From: Erinaceus europaeus | Lineage: Eukaryota; Chordata; Mammalia; Eulipotyphla; Erinaceidae | Assembly: GCF_950295315.1 (NCBI RefSeq) | Contig: NC_080185.1 | Span: 47,721,237-47,785,236 of the forward strand | DNA: 64,000 nt | Direction: 5' to 3' | Shown: positions 23,001-31,900 of the stretch, piece by piece | Position numbering within the stretch: position 1 is the stretch's first letter | How the letters are laid out: the number at the start of each line of letters is the position of its first letter | Position numbers and translations under genes: made by a program | Notes under the pieces: generated by a model | Seen by the model: only the letters and a program-made list of their open reading frames with translations | Database searches by the model: none | Told to the model about the DNA's origin: nothing

Positions 23001-23899
23001 TAGAGGAAAACATTGGTAAAACACTTTCCCACCTACACCTCAAGGACATCTTTGATGAATCAAACCCAATTGCAAGGAGGACTAAAGCAGCAACAAACCA
23101 ATGGGACTACATCAAATTGAAAAGCTTCTGCACATCCAAAGAAACTATTAAACAAACAGAGAGACCCCTCACAGAATGGGAGAAGATCTTCACATGCCAG
23201 ACATCAGACAAGAAACTAATCACCAAAATATATAAAGAGCTCAGCAAACTTAGCACCAAAAAAGCAAATGACCCCATCCAAAAATGGGCAGAGTATATGA
23301 ACAAAACATTCACTACAGAGGACATCCAAAAGGCTAACAAACATATGAAAAACTGCTCTAGGTCACTGATTGTCAGAGAAATGCACATTAAGACAACACT
23401 AAGATACCACCTCACTCCTGTAAGAATGGCATACATCAAAAAGGACAGCAGCAACAAATGCTGGAGAGGTTGTGGGGACAGAGGAACCCTTTTACATTGC
23501 TGGTGGTAATGTAAATTGGTACAGCCTCTGTGGAGAGCAGTCTGGAAAACTCTCAGAAGGCTAGACATGGACCTTCCATATGATCCAGTAATTCCTCTCC
23601 TGGGGTTATACCCCAAGGACTCCATAACACCCAACCAAAAAGAGGTGTGTACTCCTATGGTCATAGCAGCACAATTCATAATAGCTAAAACCTGGAAGCA
23701 ACCCAGGTGCCCAACACCAGATGAGTGGCTGAGAAAGCTGTGGTATATACACACAATGGAGTACTATGCAGCTATCAAGAACAATGAACCCACCTTCTCT
23801 GACCCATCTTGGACAGAGCTAGAAGGTATTATGTTAAGTGAGCTCAATCAGAAAGATGAAGATGAGTATGGGATGATCCCACTCATCAACAGAAGTTGA
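20080..23899 (+). pseudogene. L1 ORF2 (endonuclease and reverse transcriptase), multiply broken
   Basis: The frame starts at an N-V-N-G-L-N motif near 20115. A stop sits in the C-C-x-Q-E motif of the endonuclease near 20192-20200. The catalytic endonuclease S-D-H motif is at about 20755-20765. The RT FADD box lies at 22172-22183, and the cysteine-rich C-terminal motif is near 23455-23510. Lesions I can place: TGA 20867-20869, TAA 21449-21451, TAA 22154-22156, TGA near 22259, frameshifts near 22313 and 22466, TAA near 22984, and TAA 23507-23509. The natural stop is the TGA at 23897-23899. Without these it would match the usual ORF2 length of about 1,270 residues. Confidence 0.9.
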
Positions 23900-25225
23900 G
23901 GAAGAAGATCTGAAAGGGAAACTAAAAGCAGGACCTGACCAAATTGTAAGTAGGGCACCAAAGTAATAACCCTGAGGTGAGGGGTAGACATGCAGCTTCT
24001 TGGGCCAGTGGGGGGTGGGAGTGGGTGGGAGGGATGGGTCACAGTCTTTTGGTGGTGGGAATGGTGTTTATGTACACTCCTAGTAAAATGTAGTCATATA
24101 CATCACTAGTTAATTAATACGAGAGGGGGAAAATTAATTGTATGTCTCGAGGTTTTTCAAAACACAAACTGAATCTTTTCTCAATATATGCAGTGTATTT
24201 GATATGCGGACTCTCTCAAAAGCCTAGACCAATTAGATCAGAAGCAACCAAAAACACAGCTATATACAAGATACGGGGTACTGTACAGCAAACCCTAACA
24301 AAATTACTTTTCAAGGTTAACCCAATTACCAAATAATGTGATGATAACATTAACTATCAATTGTCTTTTCAAATCCTAAGACAGCAGGAACCTCACATCT
24401 CCACTATAGAGCCTCTATTTCCCCCAGTCCTGGAACCCTTGGATTGGGCCCACTTTCCCTTATGCCTCTCCCAATCCATATCAAATAATATTGCATCTGC
24501 CGATCACAACCTAACCAACACAACGATTGCCACCTCAGCATGCTTCACTTCAGATTGTGTCCAGAGTCTTCACGTGTGGAATGACAACCCTTCAGCTTCA
24601 TTACTCGGGTGAGGCCTTTCCTTTCATTGTATACTCTAATTCCATCTCAGGTGGTTCACTTTCTAACAAAGTCCAAAACCTAGATATACACCAGTTTCTG
24701 TGAGAGAGAGCATATGTTCACACGTATCCGTAAACTATTGCAAAATATATACCTGAAAGCATAAGTACACTAGAGTTTGCAAGAGCATCCCCATAACACT
24801 TCCTCTCCGCTATTCCAAACTTTGGGTCCATGATTGCTCAACAAATTGTTTGGCTTCGTATGTTAAGTCTCTTTTCAGTCACCAGGTTCCAGATGTCATC
24901 AGGATGCCGGCCAGGCTTCCCTGGACTGAAGACCCCACCAATGTGTCCTGGAGCTCCCCAGAGACCCACCCTACTAGGGAAAGAGAGAGGCAGACTGGGA
25001 GTATGGACCGACCAGTCAACGCCCATGTTCAGCGGGGAAGCAATTACAGAAGCCAGACCTTCTACCTTCTGCAACCCACAATGACCCTGGGTCCATGCTC
25101 CCAGAGGCATAGGGAATGGGAAAGCTATCAGGATAGGGGGTGGGATATGGAGACTGGGTGGTGGGAATTGTGTGGAATTGTACCCCTCCTACCCTATGGT
25201 TTTGTTAATTAATACTTTCTTAAAT
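23900..25225 (+). repeat. L1 3' UTR, long type (~1.3 kb)
   Basis: This stretch gives the reference for many 3' UTR-only L1 copies in the window (for example 33824-34628, 40449-41194 and 55103-55896). It contains a G-rich patch at 24003-24032 ('ggccagtggggggtgggag...'), as many L1 3' UTRs do. It ends 'ggttttgttaattaata' with AATAAA near 25220. Confidence 0.85.
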
Positions 25226-25302
25226 AAAAAAAATGTTTACATGCATGTCACAGAAAGATAAGAATAAATTTTTAATAGAGCAATAAAAACAAGAATCAAT
25301 GC

Positions 25303-26416
25303 CTACTTAATAATCTTAAACAAATGTCCTGGTATACTTTCTTTAAATTTGGGAACTACTCTCTGCCCAAATCTAGGTTTCTAGCACTATTCTCAACTCT
25401 GACTACATCTTCTCAGACAACATTTTAAGTCCACCTGCATTCTAGCTAGCAAGCTCAAACAAAAATTAAAGTTGTCGGCCCCTAGGAACATACCTAAAGT
25501 AAACTTTCTAGAGGGAGTCAGGTAGTGCAGTGGTTTAAACGCAGGTGGCGCAAAGTGCAAGGACTGGCATAAGGATCCCGGTTCTAGCCCCCGGCTCCCC
25601 ACCTGTAGGGGAGTTGCTTCACAAGCGGTGAAGTAGGTCTGCAAGTGTCTATCTTTCTCTTTCCTTCTCTGTATTCCCTTCCTGTCTCCATTTCTCTCTG
25701 TCCTATCCAACAATGATGAAATCAATAATAATTACAACAATAAAACAAGAGCAACAAGGGGGAATAAATAAATAAATATTTAAAAATATAAAAAATAAAC
25801 TTCCTAGCTTCTCTCCACCCTATGGTCCCTAATTTTATAGGCTCCATTCTTATTTTTTGGATCCTGTTTATTATTCAATTTTATTTTTTGTCTTGTTTTA
25901 TATCTTGCTGACTTTCAGCGGCCACGTTGCAGATGCTACTACAATTCTGTCCTGACTTTCTTGGGCAGAGGACCTCGCCAGTGTACCCCAGAACCACGCC
26001 TCTCCAGAGCCCTACCCCACTAAGGAAAGATAGAAACAGGCTTGGGGTATGTATCAACCTGCCAACATCCATGTCCAGCAGAGAAGCAGTTACAAAGTCC
26101 AGAACTCCAAACTTCTGTACCCCCCCACCAAAAAAAAAAGAATACTGGTCTATACCCAGAAGGGGGAGCAATGTTAGGGACATATGACCAGAGGGCTCTG
26201 AACTCCAATTACATCAAGGCCACAAGATACAGAAAGAGAAGAGGAAAAAAGGAAGGACAGTCAGAAAAAGCAACAGGTAGAGGTGTGACTTAGAAATAAA
26301 GGTAGGGAGTATATCTAAAATTGACCTACTAGCATTTTCCAAGATAGAGAACCCAGATCTCATTTGCTATATTCTTGCCTTTGGGTTCCTGATTATTTAA
26401 CAATTTGTTCTGCTTT
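25303..26416 (+). repeat. Older L1 3' UTR copy, interrupted by a SINE
   Basis: The sequence is related to, but diverged from, the long L1 3' UTR. It also matches, in reverse, the copies at 32791-33665, 41672-42600 and 51645-52490. It continues past the class II LTR element at 28900. The copy boundaries within 25800-26370 are not clear and two overlapping old copies are possible. Confidence 0.6.
25512..25795 (+). repeat. Long-family tRNA-derived SINE
   Basis: It is flanked by a 12-bp TSD with one mismatch (25500-25511 and 25796-25807). The tRNA head has B box 'ggttctagccc', then comes the 'ggctccccacctg' body, a pyrimidine-rich part and an A-rich tail. Confidence 0.88.
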
Positions 26417-26420
26417 ATAG

Positions 26421-26870
26421 TGTTGTTAAAATTCGGTGGCTCTAGCCGTGCGGGTTAGCTTCACGGGCGGGTAACAGAGACGCGGAGACAACGGCTGGGC
26501 AGGGAAGCTGTATTTCTTTATTCAGGAACAACGATTCACAAACCAAGACAAACTAATCACCAAACAGAACTCGGCTGTCTCTTTGCGGCAGCACAAGCAC
26601 TCCCTCTTACTCTGTAACTCGGGAACTCTCCAACTCTGGAACTCTGGAACTCTCGTACTGGGGAACCCTCTGAAACTCTTCCACTGTGGAACTCTCTCTT
26701 ACTCTGTAACTCTGAAACTCTCGAACTCAGGAACTCAGGAACTCTCGGACCCAGGAACCCTCTCTCAGGGTTCCTTGGGGTGGGGCCAAGCAGGCCCCCG
26801 AAATTAACAGGACTGATCCAATTCTCTTGGCGGGGGAGGGCTAGAACAAACCAATGTAAAGCATACGACA
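26421..26870 (-). repeat. 3' LTR of the class II-type element
   Basis: On the minus strand it starts TGTCGTATGC at 26870 and ends AACAACA at 26421, 450 bp. It contains a block of degenerate 9-bp 'ggaactctc/ggaactctg' repeats (26625-26760) and an AATAAA read on the minus strand near 26515-26520. A polypurine tract (26871-26890, purine on the minus strand) precedes it. Confidence 0.85.
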
Positions 26871-26890
26871 ATTCCCCCTTTTCTTTTTTA
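26871..26890 (-). other. Polypurine tract
   Basis: The minus strand reads a run of A and G directly before the 3' LTR. This is the plus-strand priming site expected for an LTR element. Confidence 0.75.
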
Positions 26891-27112
26891 ACTAAATGAC
26901 TATAGTATCAAGGGTGTGGGGTGAACAGAAACATATATAACAAAAACCAGCATGTTGCCAAGGGAAGGCCTGAGGGGGCCATATCTGAAAAAAAAAACAT
27001 TTCTTGCCTCTGGGGGGCTACTTGCCTCTATGGGCAATTGCATGGGGGCGGGGAACGGCCTAGAGTCCCACAGGCAGCTGGCTGCAACTTACTATGAAAC
27101 AAAACTTGTTAT

Positions 27113-27356
27113 TAGCATATCTACTGCACGATCCAACGTTTCTAATAGAGAAGGAATTTGAGACTTTTACATATCAACAACGTCTTTTAACCTTTTGTTA
27201 CACCCATTCAAGATGGAGACACACCCTAGGTGTGGGCCGGAGAGGAAACCTCAGGCATGAGAATAATTAGCATAGCCATTGTGCGATCTACCATTTCTAA
27301 TAGAGAAGGTAATGGAGAGTTTCACATATCAACAAGTCTATTTAACCTTTTGTTTA
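27113..27356. repeat. Imperfect direct repeat in the element's internal region
   Basis: Two ~88-bp copies (27113-27200 and 27269-27356) share 'ttctaatagagaagg' and 'acatatcaacaa' and are separated by about 70 bp. They are non-coding. Confidence 0.75.
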
Positions 27357-27888
27357 GACTAACTTAGTTAAAATATATTGATTGTTAACTAATTTTTACC
27401 TTAGACTTTAAATGTAAGTTAATTTTATCTTTATGAGAATTATATTGAAAACCTTTTTCATTTAACTTTGACTAGTAAGAATTTAGCCTTAAAGCTATTG
27501 TTTACCAAACTTTAAACATACACATAAACATGGTCATTAATACACTAGGAGAGAAACCTTTGTTACGAAGGCATGTCATTTTAAACACGAATTTAAATCT
27601 GTACTGTCTTAGTGGTTGGGGGGGGGGTCACCATTCGGAGGTGGCTTCCCGCGCAGCTCCATTCCCGAGCAGCTCCACTTCTAGGAATTGCAGGTTGCGA
27701 TCTCTGCACAAATCTCCGCTTACTCCAGCTTGTCTGTCTTCAGACCGGACCGGCGGCTGGAGATCTCGTGTGCCCAGTTTCGGCAGGGAGCCCGGGGGTC
27801 CGGGAGGCCCGGGATGGTTCCAGAATTCATAGAAAGAGGGCAGGCAGGCCATCTTTGTAGAAGGCGTGGGCCTAGGTGCCCAGGGGTG

Positions 27889-28353
27889 TCAGCCATGATA
27901 GGCCACCGCGGCCCTGCCCCATGGCCCTGTCATGTCTGCTGCCCTGCTCGCAGTGGCTGAGTAGCATGGAGGGATCACGCATCCAGTGCCCTGCGCCATG
28001 CGGTGGAGAGCCGGCTCCTGTGGGCTGGCCTCGGGCTCTTGCGTGTTGGCCTCGGGCTCTTGCGTGGTGGCCTCGGCCTCCTGCGGGCTGCGGGGCTGCG
28101 GGGCTGAGGGCGCGGTGCGTGGGGTTGTCTGGGTGCAGCCGGCTGGCTGGCTGTTTAACCAGGTGGAAACAGCAGCTCCGCGCCTCGCCTCCCTCCCGCT
28201 GGCTCTTCCCGCTCGCTGTTCTGAGTTCGCCCGAGTGAGTGGAAACCACAGAGTGGTCCAGAGATAAATGTTCCAGAAACAGCAAAACAGTCTCGTGAAG
28301 AAAGAGCAGAGGCCTTTGGAGATCTCTTCACAAGCAGAAGAGAAGGCCATCAT
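27889..28353 (-). CDS. Uncertain 154-codon ORF in gag position of the class II-type element
   Basis: The frame opens 48 bp after the PBS. The N-terminal third is hydrophobic and aromatic. Residues about 90-113 are a degenerate 7-residue repeat (Q-E-P-E-A-x-x). I see no Gag signature, and two other frames overlap it on the same strand. It may be a Gag remnant or an accident of GC-rich DNA. Function unknown. Confidence 0.25.
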   Translation of the reverse strand: MMAFSSACEEISKGLCSFFTRLFCCFWNIYLWTTLWFPLTRANSEQRAGRASGREARRGAAVSTWLNSQPAGCTQTTPRTAPSAPQPRSPQEAEATTQEPEANTQEPEASPQEPALHRMAQGTGCVIPPCYSATASRAADMTGPWGRAAVAYHG

Positions 28354-28400
28354 GCATAGGTAGCCAAATTGTCTTTACTTATCTGAGAGATGCGCAGGTC

Positions 28401-28418
28401 AGGTCCACGTGGGCGCCA
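28401..28418 (-). other. Primer binding site, tRNA-Lys-like
   Basis: The minus strand, two bases after the LTR end, reads TGGCGCCCACGTGGACCT. The first eight bases are those of lysine-tRNA sites in betaretrovirus-type elements. The rest is close with a one-base deletion. Assignment is from memory of PBS classes. Confidence 0.65.
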
Positions 28419-28420
28419 TT

Positions 28421-28852
28421 TGTTGTTAAAATTTTCGGAGGCTCTGGCCGGGCTGGCTTGCTTCACGGGTGGGTAACAGAGACGCGGAGACAACGGCTGG
28501 GCAGGGAAGCTGTATTTCTTTATTCAGGAACAACGATTCACAAACTAAGACAAACTAATCACCAAACAGAACTCGGCTGTCTCTTTGCAGCGGCACAAGC
28601 ACTCTCTCTTACTCTGTAACTCGGGAACTCTCCAACTCTGGAACTCTGGAACTCTCGTACTGGGGAACCCTCTGAAACTCTTCCACTGTGGAACTCTCTC
28701 TTACTCTGTAACTCTGAAACTCTTGAACTCAGGAACTCTCGGACTCAGGAACCCTCTCTCGGGGTTCCTTGGGGCGGGGCCAAGCAGGCCCGCAAAATTA
28801 ACAGGACTGATCCAATTCTCTTGGCGGGGGAGGGCTAGAACAAACCAATGTA
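28421..28852 (-). repeat. 5' LTR of the class II-type element, lacking its first 12 bp
   Basis: It is nearly identical to the LTR at 26421-26870 but ends at 'ccaatgta', so it lacks the 12 bases that would start the LTR. It joins directly to the second copy of the 49-bp flank. By eye the LTRs differ at a few percent of sites plus a ~10-bp indel in the 'ggaactct' repeats. Confidence 0.85.
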
Positions 28853-28899
28853 TATTCTTGCCTTTGGGTTCCTGATTATTTAACAATTTGTTCTGCTTT

Positions 28900-29815
28900 G
28901 TATCTTAATGCTTTTTCAGCTACCAAGTACCAGATGCTACTATGACGCCAACCCAACATCCCTGGACAGATGACTTAACCAATGTGTCCTGGAGCCCTGC
29001 CTCTGCAGAGCTCTGCCCCTCTAGGGTAAGAGAGAGAGAGGCTGGGAGTAAGGATTGACCTGCCAACACCCATGTTCAGCAGATAAACCATTACAGAAGC
29101 CAGACCTTCCATCTTCTACACCCTATATTGATCCTGGGTCCATGCTCCCAGAGGGATAAAGAATAGGAAAGCTAGCATCTGGAACTTGATGGCTGAAAAG
29201 AGAGTTAACATACAAAGGCAACCAAATTGTTGAGCAATTATGGATCTAAAGGCTGGAATAGTGCAGATGAAGAGTTGGGAGGGGTCCTCCATTTTGTAGA
29301 TAACTGGTAGGCATGTTTTAGCTATATTCCAACGGGCCTGTGGCTATACTAGTTGGTTTTTTTTTCCCTGAGCCTGAAATCTGATATGTAGGTGTATCCA
29401 AGTTATTGTCTTGGGAGATGATTTCATGGCTGCACCCTACTAGGGAAATAGAGAGGCAGGCTGGGGTTATGGGTCGACCAGTCAATGCCCATGTTCAGCG
29501 CGGAAGCAATTACAGAAGCCAGACCTTCCACCTTCTGCATCCCACAATGACCTTGGGTCCATACTCCCAGAGGGTTAAAGAATAGGAAAGCTATCAGGGG
29601 GAGGGGATGTGATACGGATATCTGGTGGCGGGAATTGTGTGGAGTTGTACCCCTCTTATCCTATGGTTTTGTCAATGTCTCCTTTTTATGAAAAAAATAA
29701 AAGAATAGGAAAGCTTTCAAGGGAGGGAATGGGATAGGAAGTTCTGGTAATGGGAATTGTGTGTAGTTGTACCCTTCTTATTCTATGGTTTTGTCAATAT
29801 TTCCATTTTATAAAT
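28900..29815 (+). repeat. Older L1 3' UTR copy, continuing after the LTR element
   Basis: It resumes the old L1 3' UTR interrupted at 26416, runs to 29173, is split by a younger insert (29174-29699), then continues to an A-rich end near 29815. Confidence 0.65.
29174..29699 (+). mobile_element. 5'-inverted L1 3' UTR insert with 16-bp TSD
   Basis: The TSD AAAGAATAGGAAAGCT occurs at 29158-29173 and 29700-29715. The first half (29174 to about 29430) matches the L1 3' UTR in reverse, and the second half (about 29431-29699) matches it forward and ends in an A-rich tail. This is the signature of twin priming. Confidence 0.85.
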
Positions 29816-29849
29816 AAATTAAAAAGAAAAGAAAGAAAGGATGGGGTCG

Positions 29850-30140
29850 GGCTGTAGCGCAGTGGGTTAATTGCACATGCTGCGAAATTCGAGGACTGGT
29901 ATAAGGATTTCGGTTCAAGCCCCCAGCTCCCCACCTGCAGGGGGTTCGCTTCACAAGCAGTGAAGCAGGTCTGAAGGTTTCTATGTTTCTCTCCCTATCT
30001 CTGTCTTCCCCTCCTTTCTCCATTTCTCTCTGTCTTATCTGGCAATAACAACATCAATAAAAATAATAATAACCACAACAATGATAAAAACAAGGGCAAC
30101 AAAAAAGGAAAACAAATAAATAAAATATTTTTAAAAGAAA
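29850..30140 (+). repeat. Long-family tRNA-derived SINE
   Basis: The tRNA head starts 'tcgggctgtagcgcagtggg', has B box 'ggttcaagccc' near 29911, then the 'agctccccacctgcaggggg' body and an A-rich tail. Confidence 0.85.
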
Positions 30141-30480
30141 GGAAAGGAAGGCAGGACCATAGGGAAAAAAATGGACATATGTATTTAAATATAGACAGTT
30201 ATAGTAATAATAATCAACCCATATCTGTAATCTTGGGTGAACTACTACAGTTTCCATTGGAGGGACTAGAGACACAAAAGTCTGGTGTTGTGACCAGTGT
30301 GGAATTATATTCCTGTTGTCTCATAATTTTGTAAATCAGTATTAAATAACCAATAGAAATAATGAAAAGAAATGTTCCACTTCACATGTCATTAGAGACA
30401 TGCAAATTAAAACTACACTGAGATACCATCATATACATGGAGAATAGTTTCCATCACCAAATCAAGAAATGATTTAGATG
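30141..30480 (+). repeat. Old L1 3'-end fragments
   Basis: 30250-30370 matches the old L1 terminus seen at 88-235. 30375-30480 reads as a short L1 ORF2 C-terminal fragment ('catgcaaattaaaactacactgagatacc' type) with no long frame. Confidence 0.5.
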
Positions 30481-30504
30481 AGCTAAATTACACATTTGTA
30501 ATTT

Positions 30505-30850
30505 TTTTGTCTCCAGGGTTATTACTGAGGCTCGGTGCCTGCACCATGAATCCACTGCTCCTAGAGGCCATTTTTTCCCCTTTTGATGCCCTTGTTTTTC
30601 TTTTAATCGTTATTGTTGTTATTATTATTGTCATTATTCATGTTGTTGGCTACGACAGAGAGAAATGGAGAGAGGAGGGGAAGACAGAGAGGGGAGAGAG
30701 AAAGATAGACACCTACAGACCTACTTCACCGCTCTTGAAGCGACCCCCCCCCCCCCCCCGTAGGTCGGGAGCCGGGGGCTCGAACCAGGATCCTTAAGTG
30801 GGTGCTTGCACTTTGCGCCTTGTGCGCTTAACCCGCTGCACTACCACTCT
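30505..30850 (-). repeat. Long-family tRNA-derived SINE, longer variant
   Basis: Reverse orientation. The head with B box ('gctcgaacc' complement) is near 30778-30790, and a C-run lies at about 30747-30762. Past the (TTATTG)n part there is an extra segment (30515-30590, 'ctcggtgcctgcaccatgaatccactg') not seen in the other copies here, so this may be a dimeric or composite form. Confidence 0.75.
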
Positions 30851-30869
30851 ACTACCACAGTTTTACTCT

Positions 30870-31540
30870 TAATGATTCTGGTTGCCAGGAGTATTTTCGT
30901 AATGGTGCATGAATCAATTCGTGTTCATGATCTGTATTTGTGCAGAAGAGGAGGAAGGAGTCATAGATCTGATGGTAGGTAGTGTTTTGGTTGTCCGTTC
31001 CATTTTTGGTTATATCCATGAGCAAAATGATTCATCGAAGATATTTTTTGTTTCTGGTTAGAATGAGCATGAGCAGACGTGGGGAGTTAGGGGAGGTTTC
31101 CATGAGAAGTAGATAGGTGGAGTACATTGTAGAATGTGATGTATGTAGTTGATAGGAGAGAGAAAAATAGAAGGGGAACTGTTGTGTGATGTCGTTCTCA
31201 GCAGAAAGGGATGTTGAGGATTCGTGTTGGAAGAAGACTGTAGAGTGAGTGGGGTCTCAAAGTGTGGAGTGCGTGCATGTGGAGGTGCAGGGAGAGCGTA
31301 GGCAAAGGTTTTCGTGTTTCCTTGGCAGAAAGGATAGGTGGACTTCTATCTGTGTTGTTCTATCCTTTGACCCCGTCAAGGGAAAGTGGGGTACTTAGGG
31401 ATGGTTTGGCCCTTGTCGAGATAAAGCATAGAAATGGAAGAAAGAGGGTAAGAGTGAGATGGATAAGTGAATACATCTGAAAGGGGTAATTGGAAGCAGG
31501 AGTAGGTCATTGCAGGTTCTATTGATTATGGATAGAAGCT
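30870..31540. other. Unassigned segment with strong G over C skew
   Basis: No repeat family or gene was recognised. In six of its 60-base rows (31081-31320 and 31381-31500) I counted about 138 G and 28 C. CpG is more frequent than in neighbouring unique DNA. The longest frame (31262-31480, 72 codons) looks like chance. Confidence 0.5.
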
Positions 31541-31674
31541 AAGGTTACTAGAAACTTTATCCCCGAATGGGTGAAGGCTGTGGGTAAGTGGTTAGGTTGC
31601 TGGATCTGAAGTCAGAGGCCTGTGATGGAATTCCTGGAGTGGGATGTCTCTACTCTCAAGGGATGGGGGGCATT

Positions 31675-31900
31675 TAAGAGCTATTTTTTAGCAACTTTCA
31701 AGTATATAATACAATATTGTTAACTATAATCCCCATGGTGTACATGTGTCCCCTGAACTTATTACAGGAGGAAAGTTGTACCCTTTGGTTGGTGTATCTG
31801 CATTCCATATACTTCCCCAACCTCTGGTAATCACTATTCTGTCTGCATAAGTTTGACTTTTTTAGATTGCAAATGTAAACTATAGATATTTAAATCTTCC
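31675..31900 (-). repeat. Ancient L1M-type 3' UTR fragment
   Basis: The sequence 'tgttaactataatccccatggtgtac' through 'gtttgacttttttagattgc' is typical, in reverse, of the 3' UTR of old mammalian L1M families. It predates the lineage-specific repeats around it. Confidence 0.6.

Larger units (their letters stand above)
18079..25290 (+). mobile_element. Full-length L1 with 12-bp TSD and candidate 3' transduction
   Basis: The element is flanked by AAGAATCAATGC at 18067-18078 and 25291-25302. Its order is 5' UTR (about 18085-19099), ORF1 (19100-20016), ORF2 (about 20080-23899), a ~1.3 kb 3' UTR to about 25220, a poly-A (25225-25234), a further ~55 bp, and a second A-rich tail (25281-25289) just before the TSD. 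It inserted at the end of an older L1. Both ORFs carry lesions, so it can no longer move by itself. Confidence 0.92.
26421..28852 (-). mobile_element. Class II-type LTR element without pol (non-autonomous)
   Basis: Two same-orientation LTRs (26421-26870 and 28421-28852) flank 1.55 kb of internal DNA. On the minus strand the order is 5' LTR, PBS, internal, polypurine tract, 3' LTR. The PBS resembles the tRNA-Lys type used by betaretroviruses. The internal part has no recognisable protease, RT, integrase or env. The element sits in an old L1 3' UTR copy and is flanked by a 49-bp direct repeat instead of a 4-6 bp TSD. Confidence 0.8.

Noticed and set aside
24838..25212. Overlapping ORFs of 84-120 codons in the L1 3' UTR
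   Set aside because: The same frames recur in every 3' UTR copy (34084-34609, 40614-40874, 55438-55897), with lengths changing freely. The region is a non-coding UTR.
26583..26807. Repeated short spaced units in the LTR, superficially CRISPR-like
   Set aside because: Units are 9 bp, degenerate and contiguous, without spacers, and lie in a mammalian LTR.
28585..28875. 96-codon plus-strand ORF with S-G-T-L repeats
   Set aside because: Encoded by the 9-bp LTR repeat on the antisense strand of the element. The same frame appears in the other LTR.
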